A stretch of DNA of 64,000 bases. Origin: JAGVPT01 sp963827085 (lineage in GTDB: Bacteria; Bacteroidota; Ignavibacteria; UBA10030; UBA8401). The notes under the pieces are model-generated. The model worked only from the letters and a program-made list of their open reading frames with translations, was not told the origin of the DNA and made no database searches. The translations under genes and the position numbers were made by a program. Of this stretch, positions 45,995-54,948 are shown one piece after another; position 1 is the first letter of the stretch; every line of letters begins with the position of its first letter. The stretch spans positions 806,001 to 870,000 of the forward strand of contig CAWGZY010000002.1 in assembly GCA_963827085.1 (NCBI GenBank), in the 5' to 3' direction.

Positions 45995-46408
45995 ATGAAA
46001 AAAATGTTGATCGGTTTCGTTGCAGTGTTTGTCACTCTCGAAGTACTCGACATACTCATCCATGGCGTTATTTTGGTGAGTACTTACATGGCTATGCAAA
46101 ATGTCTGGCGCACGGATATGATGGCCAAAATGTGGGTTTTGCACGTCGTGAAGATTATCACTGCATTCTTTTTTGCAGTTATCTTTTCCAAGGGGTACGA
46201 AAACAAAGGAATTATGGAAGGCATCCGATACGGCTTTTATGTCGGAATGATCGTCAGCAGCGGATTCGGGTTTGGTTCGTATGCAAGCTTTCCTATCCCT
46301 CACATGCTTGCGATACACTGGTTCTTACTGACATTGGTTGAGTATATCATTGCAGGTGTTGTGATCGCGTTGGTGTACGGAAGAAAGGAAGCCGTTCCAA
46401 AAGCGTAA
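45995..46408 (+). CDS. Small four-helix membrane protein, unknown function
   Basis: The ATG at 45995 follows TAGGAGAAAGTCC, a good ribosome-binding site, giving 137 residues. Four membrane helices are visible (about 5-28, 45-66, 80-98 and 108-130). No family with known function is recognised. It is a single-gene unit bounded by a foldback spacer upstream and a strong terminator-like hairpin downstream. Confidence 0.75.
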   Translation: MKKMLIGFVAVFVTLEVLDILIHGVILVSTYMAMQNVWRTDMMAKMWVLHVVKIITAFFFAVIFSKGYENKGIMEGIRYGFYVGMIVSSGFGFGSYASFPIPHMLAIHWFLLTLVEYIIAGVVIALVYGRKEAVPKA

Positions 46409-46426
46409 TAACGGCAACAACAATAC

Positions 46427-46463
46427 AACGAACCCCGATTTTTTACAAAGATCGGGGTTCGTT
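46427..46463 (+). terminator. Strong terminator hairpin
   Basis: AACGAACCCCGAT (46427-46439) pairs perfectly over 13 bp with ATCGGGGTTCGTT (46451-46463), with an 11-base loop containing a T-run on one side. It lies 18 bases after a stop codon. ATATA rather than a T-run follows on the plus strand. Confidence 0.75.
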
Positions 46464-46575
46464 ATATACAGAGGACAACAAGGGTTCTCCGTACATTGCT
46501 TTCCTTTTTTTGGAATACTTTTTCCACTGACTGATTTCGCATTTAATATGTCAGAGCAACCATGAGGAGAAAAAA

Positions 46576-47049
46576 ATGGAGTCGGTAAAACGAATTGCGC
46601 TCGTTGCGCACGATAACTGCAAAAAAGATATGGTGGAATGGGTTGACTGGAACAGGGATACTCTTCTTAACCATACGTTGATCTGCACCGGAACGACCGG
46701 GAAGCTGGTGAGTGAAGCGCTCAAGAAAAATAGCGGCACAAAGCATCGTGATGAAATAAAAATTTTGAAGCTGAAATCGGGTCCGTTCGGCGGCGATCAG
46801 CAGCTCGGCGCTATGATTGCAGAAGGGGGCATCGATATTTTGATTTTTTTCTGGGACCCAATGGAACCGCAGCCGCACGAAGTCGATGTAAAGGCGTTGC
46901 TGCGGATCGCCGTCCTCTATAATATACCGACCGCCTGCAACCGCTCGACTGCAGACTTCCTTATTTCTTCACATCTCATCAAAGAAGCATACGCGCCTGC
47001 TCCACTACGCGACTATTCAAAATATTTCAATAGAAAAGTTGTACTGTAG
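46576..47049 (+). CDS. mgsA: Methylglyoxal synthase
   Basis: MgsA converts dihydroxyacetone phosphate to methylglyoxal and phosphate, a bypass of lower glycolysis. The 157-residue protein has the phosphate loop GTTGKL (39-44), SGPFGGDQQLGA with Asp74 as the catalytic base (Asp71 in E. coli), FFWDPM with Asp94, and PHEVDVKAL with His101 and Asp104. GAGGAGAAAAAA lies just before the ATG. It is flanked by a terminator upstream and a long spacer downstream, so it is probably a single-gene unit. Confidence 0.97.
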   Translation: MESVKRIALVAHDNCKKDMVEWVDWNRDTLLNHTLICTGTTGKLVSEALKKNSGTKHRDEIKILKLKSGPFGGDQQLGAMIAEGGIDILIFFWDPMEPQPHEVDVKALLRIAVLYNIPTACNRSTADFLISSHLIKEAYAPAPLRDYSKYFNRKVVL

Positions 47050-47390
47050 AATGTCCTGTACAAAACGTGTCTCCGTTTGCGATTGACCGGGAAGTCGCGT
47101 ATCTTTATAGAAGAGGACGGTGCAATAAGTCTCACGGAGGTTTGCCGTCTCGAAGAAGCTGCGGCTCGATGGGTTGTGTGCGTAAGTAAGAATGCTATCC
47201 CCCAGATTCCTGCCTTGCTAAGAATAAGCCGAAACCCGTCGGATTTCCTTTGACGAATAATTACTGAGACAGCTTCTTGATTATTTACCCCGAAGCGTCC
47301 CTTTTTGGCGACGCGTACTGTTCATAGGGGTTTCAAGAAATACCGCCCTGCCTCGGCATTTTCATCCTTTTGATTTTTCAGATATTCACC
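47050..47390. other. 341-base non-coding spacer before the rho-like gene
   Basis: No gene is visible. AAGAAGCTG (47153-47161) and CAGCTTCTT (47270-47278) are complementary but 108 bases apart. A GCGTC/GACGC stem lies near 47294-47315. A structured leader, as often found before rho genes, is possible but not shown. Confidence 0.5.
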
Positions 47391-48485
47391 ATGTCAGTAC
47401 CTTTTTCCGGAATTCTTGAAATTGATTCGCAGCGGCGCGCTTTCGTTCGGACGCTCTCGCACGGTCTCAGCCACACGGACAAGGATGTACATGTCCCCGC
47501 CTCTCTTATCCAGAGCTTCGCTCTTCGGACTGGAGTATTTGTTGAAGGAAGCGCGGATGCATCCGGAAAAGGTAGCCCGCAGGCCGTAACGATCGAACGC
47601 GTTAACGGTTTGGCTCCTGAAGAGTGGAAAACCGTCAAAGAATTTTCGTCGTATGAAGTTATTTCACCGAATGAAATCATCCGGCTTGAAGGGGAGAAGA
47701 GCAATATCTCCATGCGCATCGTAGACCTGTTTTGCCCTCTTGGTAAAGGACAGCGGGCGCTTATCGTTTCTCCTCCCAAAGCGGGGAAGACAATGCTTAT
47801 GCAGCAACTCGCGCACGCGATCAGCATCAACAATCCGGAGATTGATCTTCTTGTCTTATTAATTGACGAACGCCCGGAAGAAGTGACCGATATGCGCCGT
47901 TCGATTTCGGGAGAAGTGTTTGCGAGTTCAAGCGACAGCGACCGCGGGAGCCATGTCCGGCTCGCGCAATTGGTCCTCGAATACGCAAAACGTAAAGTTG
48001 AAACAGGAAGAGATGTTGTTGTGCTGCTCGACTCGCTTACTCGCCTTGGACGGGCATTCAACATTCATCAGAAAAGCAGCGGGCGCACCATGTCCGGGGG
48101 CGTCGACATCCGTGCACTTGAAATTCCCAAACGCATTTTCGGTGCGGCGCGCAACTGTGAACAGGGGGGCTCGCTGACGATTATCGCTACGGCGCTGATT
48201 GAAACGAACTCGCGCATGGATGAATTGATTTTTCAGGAGTTCAAAGGGACAGGAAATATGGAACTTGTGCTCGACCGTGGTATGGCAAATGAAAGAATTT
48301 TTCCCGCTATCAATCTTCCTGTATCGGGAACACGACGTGAAGAACTCCTTTTTGGCTCTGAAACGGCCGCATACCAGGCGCTCAGGCGGTCCATTGCGAA
48401 AATGCCTCCACGGGAAGCCATGCTCGCCGTTCTCAAACTTGTCAAGCAATATCCCACAAATGCCCTGGTACTTTCAAAGTTTTAG
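47391..48485 (+). CDS. rho: Divergent transcription termination factor Rho lacking the N-terminal domain
   Basis: Rho is an RNA-dependent hexameric helicase that ends transcription. This 364-residue homologue begins directly at the cold-shock RNA-binding domain (SGILEIDSQRRAFVRT), so the N-terminal helical domain (about 47 residues in E. coli) is missing. The ATPase has Walker A SPPKAGKTM, LLIDERPEEVTDM, LLDSLTRLGRAFN and GAARNCEQGGSLTIIATALIE. Differences from the canonical protein include ASSSD for ASTFD and GRTMSGG for the GKxLTGG Q-loop (Lys to Arg). It may be the organism's only Rho or a divergent second copy. Start ATG 47391 fits best; a start at 47370 adds seven unlike residues. Confidence 0.85.
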   Translation: MSVPFSGILEIDSQRRAFVRTLSHGLSHTDKDVHVPASLIQSFALRTGVFVEGSADASGKGSPQAVTIERVNGLAPEEWKTVKEFSSYEVISPNEIIRLEGEKSNISMRIVDLFCPLGKGQRALIVSPPKAGKTMLMQQLAHAISINNPEIDLLVLLIDERPEEVTDMRRSISGEVFASSSDSDRGSHVRLAQLVLEYAKRKVETGRDVVVLLDSLTRLGRAFNIHQKSSGRTMSGGVDIRALEIPKRIFGAARNCEQGGSLTIIATALIETNSRMDELIFQEFKGTGNMELVLDRGMANERIFPAINLPVSGTRREELLFGSETAAYQALRRSIAKMPPREAMLAVLKLVKQYPTNALVLSKF

Positions 48486-48548
48486 ATCAAATAAGAGCGG
48501 GAGACAAAGAGAAAAAATTGTTATATTTACCGAGAGAACATAGCCGTT

Positions 48549-50585
48549 ATGATGAAGCATCGGTATTTAACAAGAGATTTTGGGTTGTTCAAGAATTTCA
48601 TTGTGACAATAATCTTGTGTGCAAACGTGATGTTTTCGCAGGAGCGGCACTTGAGCGGGGCGGAACGTTGTTCGCTGAAACGGATAAAGCAGTACGGTCA
48701 GTTTATGAAAGAATTATCCCCCAATACGCCGCAACATTCGTTTGACGTCCTGAATTATACACTCTTCCTCGATATCGATAGTTGTTTCATCTCGCCGTAC
48801 CCTAATTCGTATACCGCTACAAATACAATAACATTTAAAGTTGATTCCGCGCTCAACGCAATCCAATTGAACGCTGTTAACGCATCGTTGATGATTGATT
48901 CCGTTTCATTACCCGCCGAGAAATTTTCACAAGCAGCAGATATTCTAACGATCACATTTGATTCGACGTATCAACCGAACGACACTCTCAGTGTAAAAAT
49001 ATATTACCGTCATAACAATATTGCAGACGGCGCTTTTTATACGTTCAACGGAATGGTTTTTACCGATTGTGAACCGGAAGGGGCGAGGAAATGGTTCCCC
49101 TGCTGGGACCGTCCATCGGACAAAGCGACGCTCGATTTAACGGCAAAAGTTCCTGCAACGGTAAAATTGGGGTCTAACGGGAGGTTGGCCGACTCGACAA
49201 ACGTAGGCGGCTCGATTTATTACCACTGGATAAGCCGCGACCCGATTGCAACGTACTTGATGGTAATGACGGGCAAAGTCGATTACAATCTTGACAAAGA
49301 GTATTGGAGAAAACTTTCAAACGCGAACGACAGCATTCCGGTTCTGTTTTACTGGAACAGCGGAGAATCTGTTGCATCTCTTAAGGACATCGAAACATTA
49401 ATTCTTCCGATGGCAACACACTACTCAGCGCTCTTTGGCGAGTATCCATTCGAAAAAATTGGTTTGGCTACGATCGCACAGGGAGCGGGCTTTATTTGGG
49501 GCGGCATGGAAAATCAGACACTCGTTAGCCTGGAGCCGAATAGCTGGGATGAGGATCTGGTGTCGCATGAGTTTGCACATCATTGGTTCGGAGATATGAT
49601 TAGCCCCGGGACGTGGGCCGACGTTTGGCTCAATGAGGGTTTTGCCACATATTGTGAGGCGTTGTGGGACGAATACACTGGAGACTACCCGGCGTACAAA
49701 AATACAATACTCCTCGATGCAAGCCAATATCTCTATGAGAATCCGGGCTGGCCCATTTACAACCCCGAATGGGCTGTATCAACACCCGATGTCAATACAA
49801 TGTTCAACGTTGCAATCACCTATGACAAGGGAGCCTGTGTTCTTCACATGCTTCGCTATGTGCTGGGCGATTCTCTCTTCTTTGCTTCGATAAAAGGGTA
49901 TGCGGCCGACTCAATAAATTTTCGGCTGAAGAACGCGACGACCAATGACTTCATTCAAAAGATAAGCAATGTATCGGGCCAGGACCTGCATTGGTTCTTT
50001 GATGAATGGGTCAAGGGGGCAAACCATCCGGTTTACCAAAACACGTACTCGATAGATCCTGCAGGGCATGAAGTTGGCGTGACGATGAATCAGATCCAAA
50101 CAAACGCTCAGTTTTTTACTATGCCGGTTGAATTGAAATTCTCGTTTGGCAGCGGCCAGGACACGACCGTCCGAGTGATGAACACTGCAAACAAACAAGA
50201 TTTCAGTTTCATGTTCAACAAGAGCGTCACAGCTGTCGTATTCGACCCCAATAATGATATCGTTTTGAAAGAAGATAGTACGGTGGCGTCGACGAGAACG
50301 TCTGGTGCCAGTCTCCATCCATTGAGCTATCAGCTTGAACAAAATTATCCCAACCCATTTAACCCTGCAACGCGTATTGAATTTTCGATTGCCGATGCAC
50401 GGCTTATCACGTTGAAAATATATGATGTTCTTGGAAAAGAAGTAGCAACACTTGCGAATACGACGATGAATCCGGGCACGTACACAATACCATGGAACGC
50501 CGGCAATCTGCCGAGCGGGATATATTTCTACCGCTTGCGGGCCGGCCAATTCATTCAATCAAAAAAAATGACCCTGTTGAAGTAA
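48549..50585 (+). CDS. Secreted M1-family aminopeptidase with type IX sorting domain
   Basis: The 678-residue protein starts with a signal peptide (hydrophobic 14-29, cleavage near FSQ). The M1 peptidase domain has the exopeptidase motif GGMENQ and the zinc motif HEFAHHWFGD followed by NEGFATY about 20 residues later. The last 85 residues form a C-terminal sorting domain (LEQNYPNPFNPATRIEF, then IYDVLGKEVATL and GIYFYRLRAG), the hallmark of cargo of the type IX secretion system in the FCB group. It should trim N-terminal residues from peptides outside the cell, feeding amino acid uptake. Confidence 0.93.
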   Translation: MMKHRYLTRDFGLFKNFIVTIILCANVMFSQERHLSGAERCSLKRIKQYGQFMKELSPNTPQHSFDVLNYTLFLDIDSCFISPYPNSYTATNTITFKVDSALNAIQLNAVNASLMIDSVSLPAEKFSQAADILTITFDSTYQPNDTLSVKIYYRHNNIADGAFYTFNGMVFTDCEPEGARKWFPCWDRPSDKATLDLTAKVPATVKLGSNGRLADSTNVGGSIYYHWISRDPIATYLMVMTGKVDYNLDKEYWRKLSNANDSIPVLFYWNSGESVASLKDIETLILPMATHYSALFGEYPFEKIGLATIAQGAGFIWGGMENQTLVSLEPNSWDEDLVSHEFAHHWFGDMISPGTWADVWLNEGFATYCEALWDEYTGDYPAYKNTILLDASQYLYENPGWPIYNPEWAVSTPDVNTMFNVAITYDKGACVLHMLRYVLGDSLFFASIKGYAADSINFRLKNATTNDFIQKISNVSGQDLHWFFDEWVKGANHPVYQNTYSIDPAGHEVGVTMNQIQTNAQFFTMPVELKFSFGSGQDTTVRVMNTANKQDFSFMFNKSVTAVVFDPNNDIVLKEDSTVASTRTSGASLHPLSYQLEQNYPNPFNPATRIEFSIADARLITLKIYDVLGKEVATLANTTMNPGTYTIPWNAGNLPSGIYFYRLRAGQFIQSKKMTLLK

Positions 50586-50623
50586 GCAATTCCACGCATG
50601 TATGATTATGAAGGAGTTTGTCC

Positions 50624-51544
50624 GTGAAAGCACACGATTTTCTCTCAGTTAGGGATATGACCTCGAAAGAAATTCTCGCGACATTTGTTCTTGCCCGCAA
50701 GATGAAAGCTAACAGGAAAAAATATAGTAAAGCGCTGGAGGGCAAGACACTTGCGCTCATTTTTGAAAAACCGTCGTTGCGCACGCGCACATCGTTTGAC
50801 GTCGGCATCCAGCAGCTCGGCGGCTTCTCGCTCTATTTGTCGCCGGCGGAAATCAGCCTTGGAAAACGCGAATCGGTTTACGATGTTGCAAAAAACCTTG
50901 AGCGGATGGTACAGGGAATCATGATTCGAACGTTTGCCCATCAAATTGTAATCGACATGGCAAAGCATGCGTCGATTCCGGTGATCAATGGCCTCACCGA
51001 CTACTCTCATCCGTGCCAGGCCATGGCAGACTTCATGACAATCCAGGAGAAAAAGAAGAAACTGAAAGGATTGAAGCTCTGCTACGTGGGCGACGGCAAC
51101 AACGTTGCCCATTCGCTTATGTTTGCAGGCGCACGGCTTGGTGTGAGCGTAACCGTAGCGTGCCCTGCCGGCTATGAGCCTAGCTTGACCGCGACGGAAC
51201 AAGCAACAGACGATGCAAAAGCAACAGGTGCACGGATCGAAGTTGTGCATGATCCTTTTGAGGGAGTGAAAAATGCCGACGTTGTGTACACGGATGTCTG
51301 GGCATCGATGGGACAGGAATCGGAAGCTGAAGAACGCAAAAAAATCTTTCTTCCGTATCAAGTGAACACCGCATTAATGTCCAAAGCGAAGAAGGACGCA
51401 ATTTTTATGCACTGTTTGCCCGCTCACCGGGGCGACGAGGTAACGGACGAAGTGATCGACTCGAAGCAATCTGTGGTCTTCGACGAAGCGGAGAACCGGC
51501 TCCATGCTCAGAAGGCGATCATGTACCAGTTGATGAAGGGGTAA
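50624..51544 (+). CDS. argF: Ornithine carbamoyltransferase
   Basis: The enzyme transfers the carbamoyl group between carbamoyl phosphate and ornithine/citrulline. The GTG at 50624 follows AAGGAG by seven bases. Motifs in the 306-residue protein are the carbamoyl-phosphate loop SLRTRTSF (about 51-58), HPCQAMAD, the ornithine motif DVWASMGQE, and HCLPAHRGDEV near the end, all standard for ornithine enzymes. Carbamate kinase follows, which in arginine-deiminase operons turns the carbamoyl phosphate into ATP. No arginine deiminase or argininosuccinate synthase is in the window, so the direction of use is open; arcB is an alternative name. Confidence 0.93.
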   Translation: MKAHDFLSVRDMTSKEILATFVLARKMKANRKKYSKALEGKTLALIFEKPSLRTRTSFDVGIQQLGGFSLYLSPAEISLGKRESVYDVAKNLERMVQGIMIRTFAHQIVIDMAKHASIPVINGLTDYSHPCQAMADFMTIQEKKKKLKGLKLCYVGDGNNVAHSLMFAGARLGVSVTVACPAGYEPSLTATEQATDDAKATGARIEVVHDPFEGVKNADVVYTDVWASMGQESEAEERKKIFLPYQVNTALMSKAKKDAIFMHCLPAHRGDEVTDEVIDSKQSVVFDEAENRLHAQKAIMYQLMKG

Positions 51545-51545
51545 G

Positions 51546-51651
51546 ATGTTGTAGGTTATATGTTTTACGTTTTGAGCTATACGTTCCAAAAGATTCTACG
51601 AGTTCATTTTTCACGTATAACATAAAGCGCATAACGAACACCTCACAACAT
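51546..51651. repeat. Foldback spacer with TATAACATAAAGC (second copy)
   Basis: Terminal ATGTTGT (51546-51552) and ACAACAT (51645-51651) are complementary. Inside are GTTATATGTTTTACG-type stuttering units and TATAACATAAAGC at 51616-51628, identical to 45864-45876. It occupies the spacer between the ornithine carbamoyltransferase and carbamate kinase genes. Confidence 0.5.
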
Positions 51652-51674
51652 GCAGGAGTAACGGGAAAGGCAGC

Positions 51675-52616
51675 ATGTCCAAAACGGCTCTCATAGCGAT
51701 CGGCGGAAATTCTCTTATTCATGCGGGCGAGCGAGGGACGATTGGCGAACAGCTTGCAAACGCCCACGCGACAGCGCGAAACATCGTACAGCTGGTCGCC
51801 CGCGGATGGCGGCTGGTGATTACGCATGGCAACGGTCCTCAGGTCGGTGCCGCTCTCCTTCGTTCAGAGCGCGCGGCCGGTGAAGTATACACGCATCCTC
51901 TCGACATCTGCGTTGCGACGACGCAGAGCGAGATCGGCTATATTATTCAGCGCGCAATGGAATATGAATTGCGCCAGATCGGCCTCTTCACACCGGTCAT
52001 GACTGTCCTCACGCAAGTACGTGTCGATGAAAACGATCCTGCATTCAAGAATCCAACAAAACCGATCGGACCGTTCTATTCAAAAACAGACGCGGAAGAA
52101 AAACAAAGAACTCTCGGCTGGAATATTGTCGAAGATTCTGCACGCGGCTACCGGAGAGTTGTTCCTTCACCGGAACCTGTTGAAGTATTCGAACAGGATA
52201 TTATCCGTAAAATTCTTGACCTTAACATGATTGTTATCGCCGTCGGAGGCGGTGGAATTCCTGTCATCGAAAAGGAGCACTATCTCGTTCTTGGCTCTGA
52301 AGCAGTAATCGATAAAGACCGCGCCTCAGCGCTTCTCGCGTCGAGTCTGGCCGCCGACCTCTTCATCATCAGCACTGATGTGAAACAAGTCTATCTTGAT
52401 TACAAAAAACCGGCGCAGCGTGCGGTAGAGAAAACAACGGTGAAAGAAATGGAAAAGCATCTCGCTGAAAAGCAGTTTGCAGCCGGCAGTATGGGGCCCA
52501 AAGTCGAATCGGCGATACGCTTTCTCAAAAAAGGGGGAAAGGAAGCGATTATCACTTCATTCGAATGTCTTATCGATGCGGTGGATGGAAAAACCGGTAC
52601 GCATATTTTTCCCTGA
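51675..52616 (+). CDS. arcC: Carbamate kinase
   Basis: Carbamate kinase interconverts carbamoyl phosphate plus ADP with ATP, ammonia and CO2. The 313-residue protein has the family motifs ALIAIGGNSL (4-13), THGNGPQVG (near 53), and AVGGGGIPV (near 191), with DKDRASALLASSLAADLFII after it. Together with ornithine carbamoyltransferase upstream this makes the energy-yielding half of citrulline breakdown. The next gene, a carbamoyltransferase homologue, starts 21 bases after this stop. Confidence 0.95.
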   Translation: MSKTALIAIGGNSLIHAGERGTIGEQLANAHATARNIVQLVARGWRLVITHGNGPQVGAALLRSERAAGEVYTHPLDICVATTQSEIGYIIQRAMEYELRQIGLFTPVMTVLTQVRVDENDPAFKNPTKPIGPFYSKTDAEEKQRTLGWNIVEDSARGYRRVVPSPEPVEVFEQDIIRKILDLNMIVIAVGGGGIPVIEKEHYLVLGSEAVIDKDRASALLASSLAADLFIISTDVKQVYLDYKKPAQRAVEKTTVKEMEKHLAEKQFAAGSMGPKVESAIRFLKKGGKEAIITSFECLIDAVDGKTGTHIFP

Positions 52617-52637
52617 AATTCTGAAACGGAGCACGCA

Positions 52638-53555
52638 ATGCACCTGAAGCACGTCATCGAATCACAACAGTTTACGGTTCCGCTGTTGATGGAGTTGTTT
52701 GAAAGGACGCAGCAGATGGAAAAGGTCGTTGTCCGAGGAGGGACGCGCGACTATGAAAATAAAATCATGGCGACGCTGTTTTACCGGCCATCAACCAGAA
52801 CACGGTTTTCGTTCGAAGCGGCGATGCATAGGCTTGGCGGGAGCGTTCTCTCGACGGAACGGGCGAATGAATTCTCTTCCGAGGTGAAGGGTGAGCATCT
52901 GGAAGATACAATTCGTATCATCTCAAGCTGCAGCGATGTCATCGTTCTCCGTCATACGGAAGAAGGCGCTGCGAAGCGAGCTGCTGCCGTTGCAGCTGTT
53001 CCGGTCATCAATGCGGGTGAAGGGGCCGGTGGCCAGCATCCGACGCAGGCGCTCCTCGACCTTTACACTATCTACCGAGAATGTAAAGCATTGAACGGTC
53101 TTTCGGTTGCGCTTATCGGAGCCCTGGATGAAGGGCGCACAGCGCGCTCGCTGGCGTACCTGCTTAGTAAATTTGAACGTGTGAAGCTCTATTTCATTGC
53201 ACCGAAGGAAATGCAAATCAAACCGGATATCTTGGCGTACTTGGAACATCATAGAGTTGAGTACGAATTGGCGGAGAGCCCGGAAAAAATTCTTTCTCAG
53301 ATCGACGTTGTGTATCAAACGCACATCGACCGCGAGCGGCTCCTGCGGAGCGATATCGACCTTTCTGCGTACAACATCAATGCCGGTGTGCTGAAAAAAA
53401 TGAAGTCGAACGCCGTTATCATGCATCCGCTTCCCCGGTCGGTGGAAATCGACCCCGGGGTGGACGATGATCCTCGGGCGGTCTATTTTCGCCAATCGCG
53501 CAACGGTTTATACGTTCGTATGGCATTGCTTACGCTTTTGTTTGAACATGAATAA
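52638..53555 (+). CDS. Aspartate-carbamoyltransferase-like enzyme with altered amino-acid site
   Basis: The 305-residue protein aligns closely with aspartate carbamoyltransferase (PyrB). The carbamoyl-phosphate site is intact: STRTR (52-56), Ser80/Lys84, Arg105-His106, HPTQ (134-137), Arg167 and HPLPR (263-267), with residue numbers equal to those in E. coli. But the aspartate-binding TRVQ motif (Arg229 and Gln231 in E. coli) reads THID, giving His229 and Asp231. Aspartate should bind poorly, so a different amine acceptor is likely. Its place between carbamate kinase and ornithine aminotransferase also argues against a plain pyrimidine role. A PyrB with a compensated site remains possible. 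The ATG has AACGGAG upstream. Confidence 0.82.
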   Translation: MHLKHVIESQQFTVPLLMELFERTQQMEKVVVRGGTRDYENKIMATLFYRPSTRTRFSFEAAMHRLGGSVLSTERANEFSSEVKGEHLEDTIRIISSCSDVIVLRHTEEGAAKRAAAVAAVPVINAGEGAGGQHPTQALLDLYTIYRECKALNGLSVALIGALDEGRTARSLAYLLSKFERVKLYFIAPKEMQIKPDILAYLEHHRVEYELAESPEKILSQIDVVYQTHIDRERLLRSDIDLSAYNINAGVLKKMKSNAVIMHPLPRSVEIDPGVDDDPRAVYFRQSRNGLYVRMALLTLLFEHE

Positions 53556-53718
53556 CACTGCATTAAAATCTTATCATGCCGGGACTCCAACACCCGCGCT
53601 TTTCGATACAGCGCTGGTCGCATATTACCTCAATTTGACCTGACTTCTTCATCGTTGTTCCTGCTGCGGTTCATTATTGTTTTGGCATATTCTCTCACTA
53701 AGAGCATGGAACTCATCT

Positions 53719-54915
53719 ATGAAGACTCAAGACTATATCTCACTCGAAGAGCGATACGGCGCTCACAACTACCGTCCTCTCGACGTTGTCGTGCACAAAG
53801 CGAAAGGTTCTTGGGTGACTGACGTCGACGGGAAGAAATATCTCGATTGCCTTGCGGCGTATTCTGCCGTCAACCAGGGGCATTGTCACCCCGCTATTCT
53901 TAAGGCGTTTATCGACCAGGCGAAAAAAGTTACGTTGACGAGCCGGGCGTTTCGCAACGACCGGCTTCCGTTGTTATACAAAATGCTTCATGAGTTAACG
54001 GGCTACGAAGCTTCGCTGCCGATGAATACCGGCGTGGAAGCGGTGGAAACTGCCGTCAAGGCGGCGCGGAAGTGGGGTTACACCGTGAAAGGAATTCCGG
54101 AAAATAAAGCGGAGATCATCTGCGCGACGGACAACTTCCACGGACGGACGACAACAATCATCAGTTTCTCTACCGAGGCACAATACCGAAACGGCTTCGG
54201 CCCGTTCACACCCGGATTCCCGGTTGTGAAGTACGGCGACGCCGGTGAATTGAAGCGAGCCATCAACAAAAATACGGCGGCGTTTCTTGTAGAACCGATT
54301 CAAGGCGAAGCCGGAATCGTCCTTCCGCCGGAGGGATATTTACGGGAGGCGGCACGGCTGTGTAAGGAAAACAACGTTCTCTTTATTGCCGATGAAATTC
54401 AATCCGGCCTTGGCCGGTGCGGCAAACTGTTCGCGTTTGAATACGAAAATATCCGCCCCGACATGGTAATTATCGGGAAAGCGCTTGCAGGCGGTTTTTA
54501 CCCTGTCTCAGCCGTACTGTCGAGCAAAGAAATTCTCGGCGTCTTCACCGCGGGAGATCACGGTTCGACGTTCGGCGGCAACCCGCTTGCAGCTGCCGTT
54601 GCGTGCGCAGCGCTGAAAGTATTGGTGAAAGAAAAACTGATTGCCCGGTCTCTGAAACTCGGGAATTATTTTATCGAAAAACTGCGTGCTATCAAAAATC
54701 CCCATATAAAAGAAATCCGGGGAAAAGGGTTGTGGATCGGGCTCGTCCTCGACACAAATGCGCGCCCCTACTGTGAAGCGCTTATGAAGGAAAATATTCT
54801 CTGCAAAGAGACGCACGAAAATGTCATTCGTTTCGCTCCGCCTCTTATCATCACAAAAAAGGAAATCGACTGGGCATGCGCCCGAATAGCAAAGGCTATT
54901 CAATCGCTGTCCTGA
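53719..54915 (+). CDS. rocD: Ornithine aminotransferase (class III PLP aminotransferase)
   Basis: The enzyme moves the delta-amino group of ornithine to 2-oxoglutarate, giving glutamate semialdehyde. The ATG at 53719 gives 398 residues and the family N-terminus DYISLEERYGAHNYRPLDVV. The PLP-lysine is in IGKALAGGFYPVSAV (about residue 255), with MNTGVEAVETAVKAARKWGY and the EIQSGLGRCGK motif (Asp replaced by the usual IADE) before it. The product fits RocD better than acetylornithine aminotransferase because of GAHNY and NTGVEAVE. Ornithine released by the upstream carbamoyltransferase would be its substrate. Confidence 0.92.
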   Translation: MKTQDYISLEERYGAHNYRPLDVVVHKAKGSWVTDVDGKKYLDCLAAYSAVNQGHCHPAILKAFIDQAKKVTLTSRAFRNDRLPLLYKMLHELTGYEASLPMNTGVEAVETAVKAARKWGYTVKGIPENKAEIICATDNFHGRTTTIISFSTEAQYRNGFGPFTPGFPVVKYGDAGELKRAINKNTAAFLVEPIQGEAGIVLPPEGYLREAARLCKENNVLFIADEIQSGLGRCGKLFAFEYENIRPDMVIIGKALAGGFYPVSAVLSSKEILGVFTAGDHGSTFGGNPLAAAVACAALKVLVKEKLIARSLKLGNYFIEKLRAIKNPHIKEIRGKGLWIGLVLDTNARPYCEALMKENILCKETHENVIRFAPPLIITKKEIDWACARIAKAIQSLS

Positions 54916-54948
54916 TACCGAACAACAATATTCCATAAGGAGATTTAT

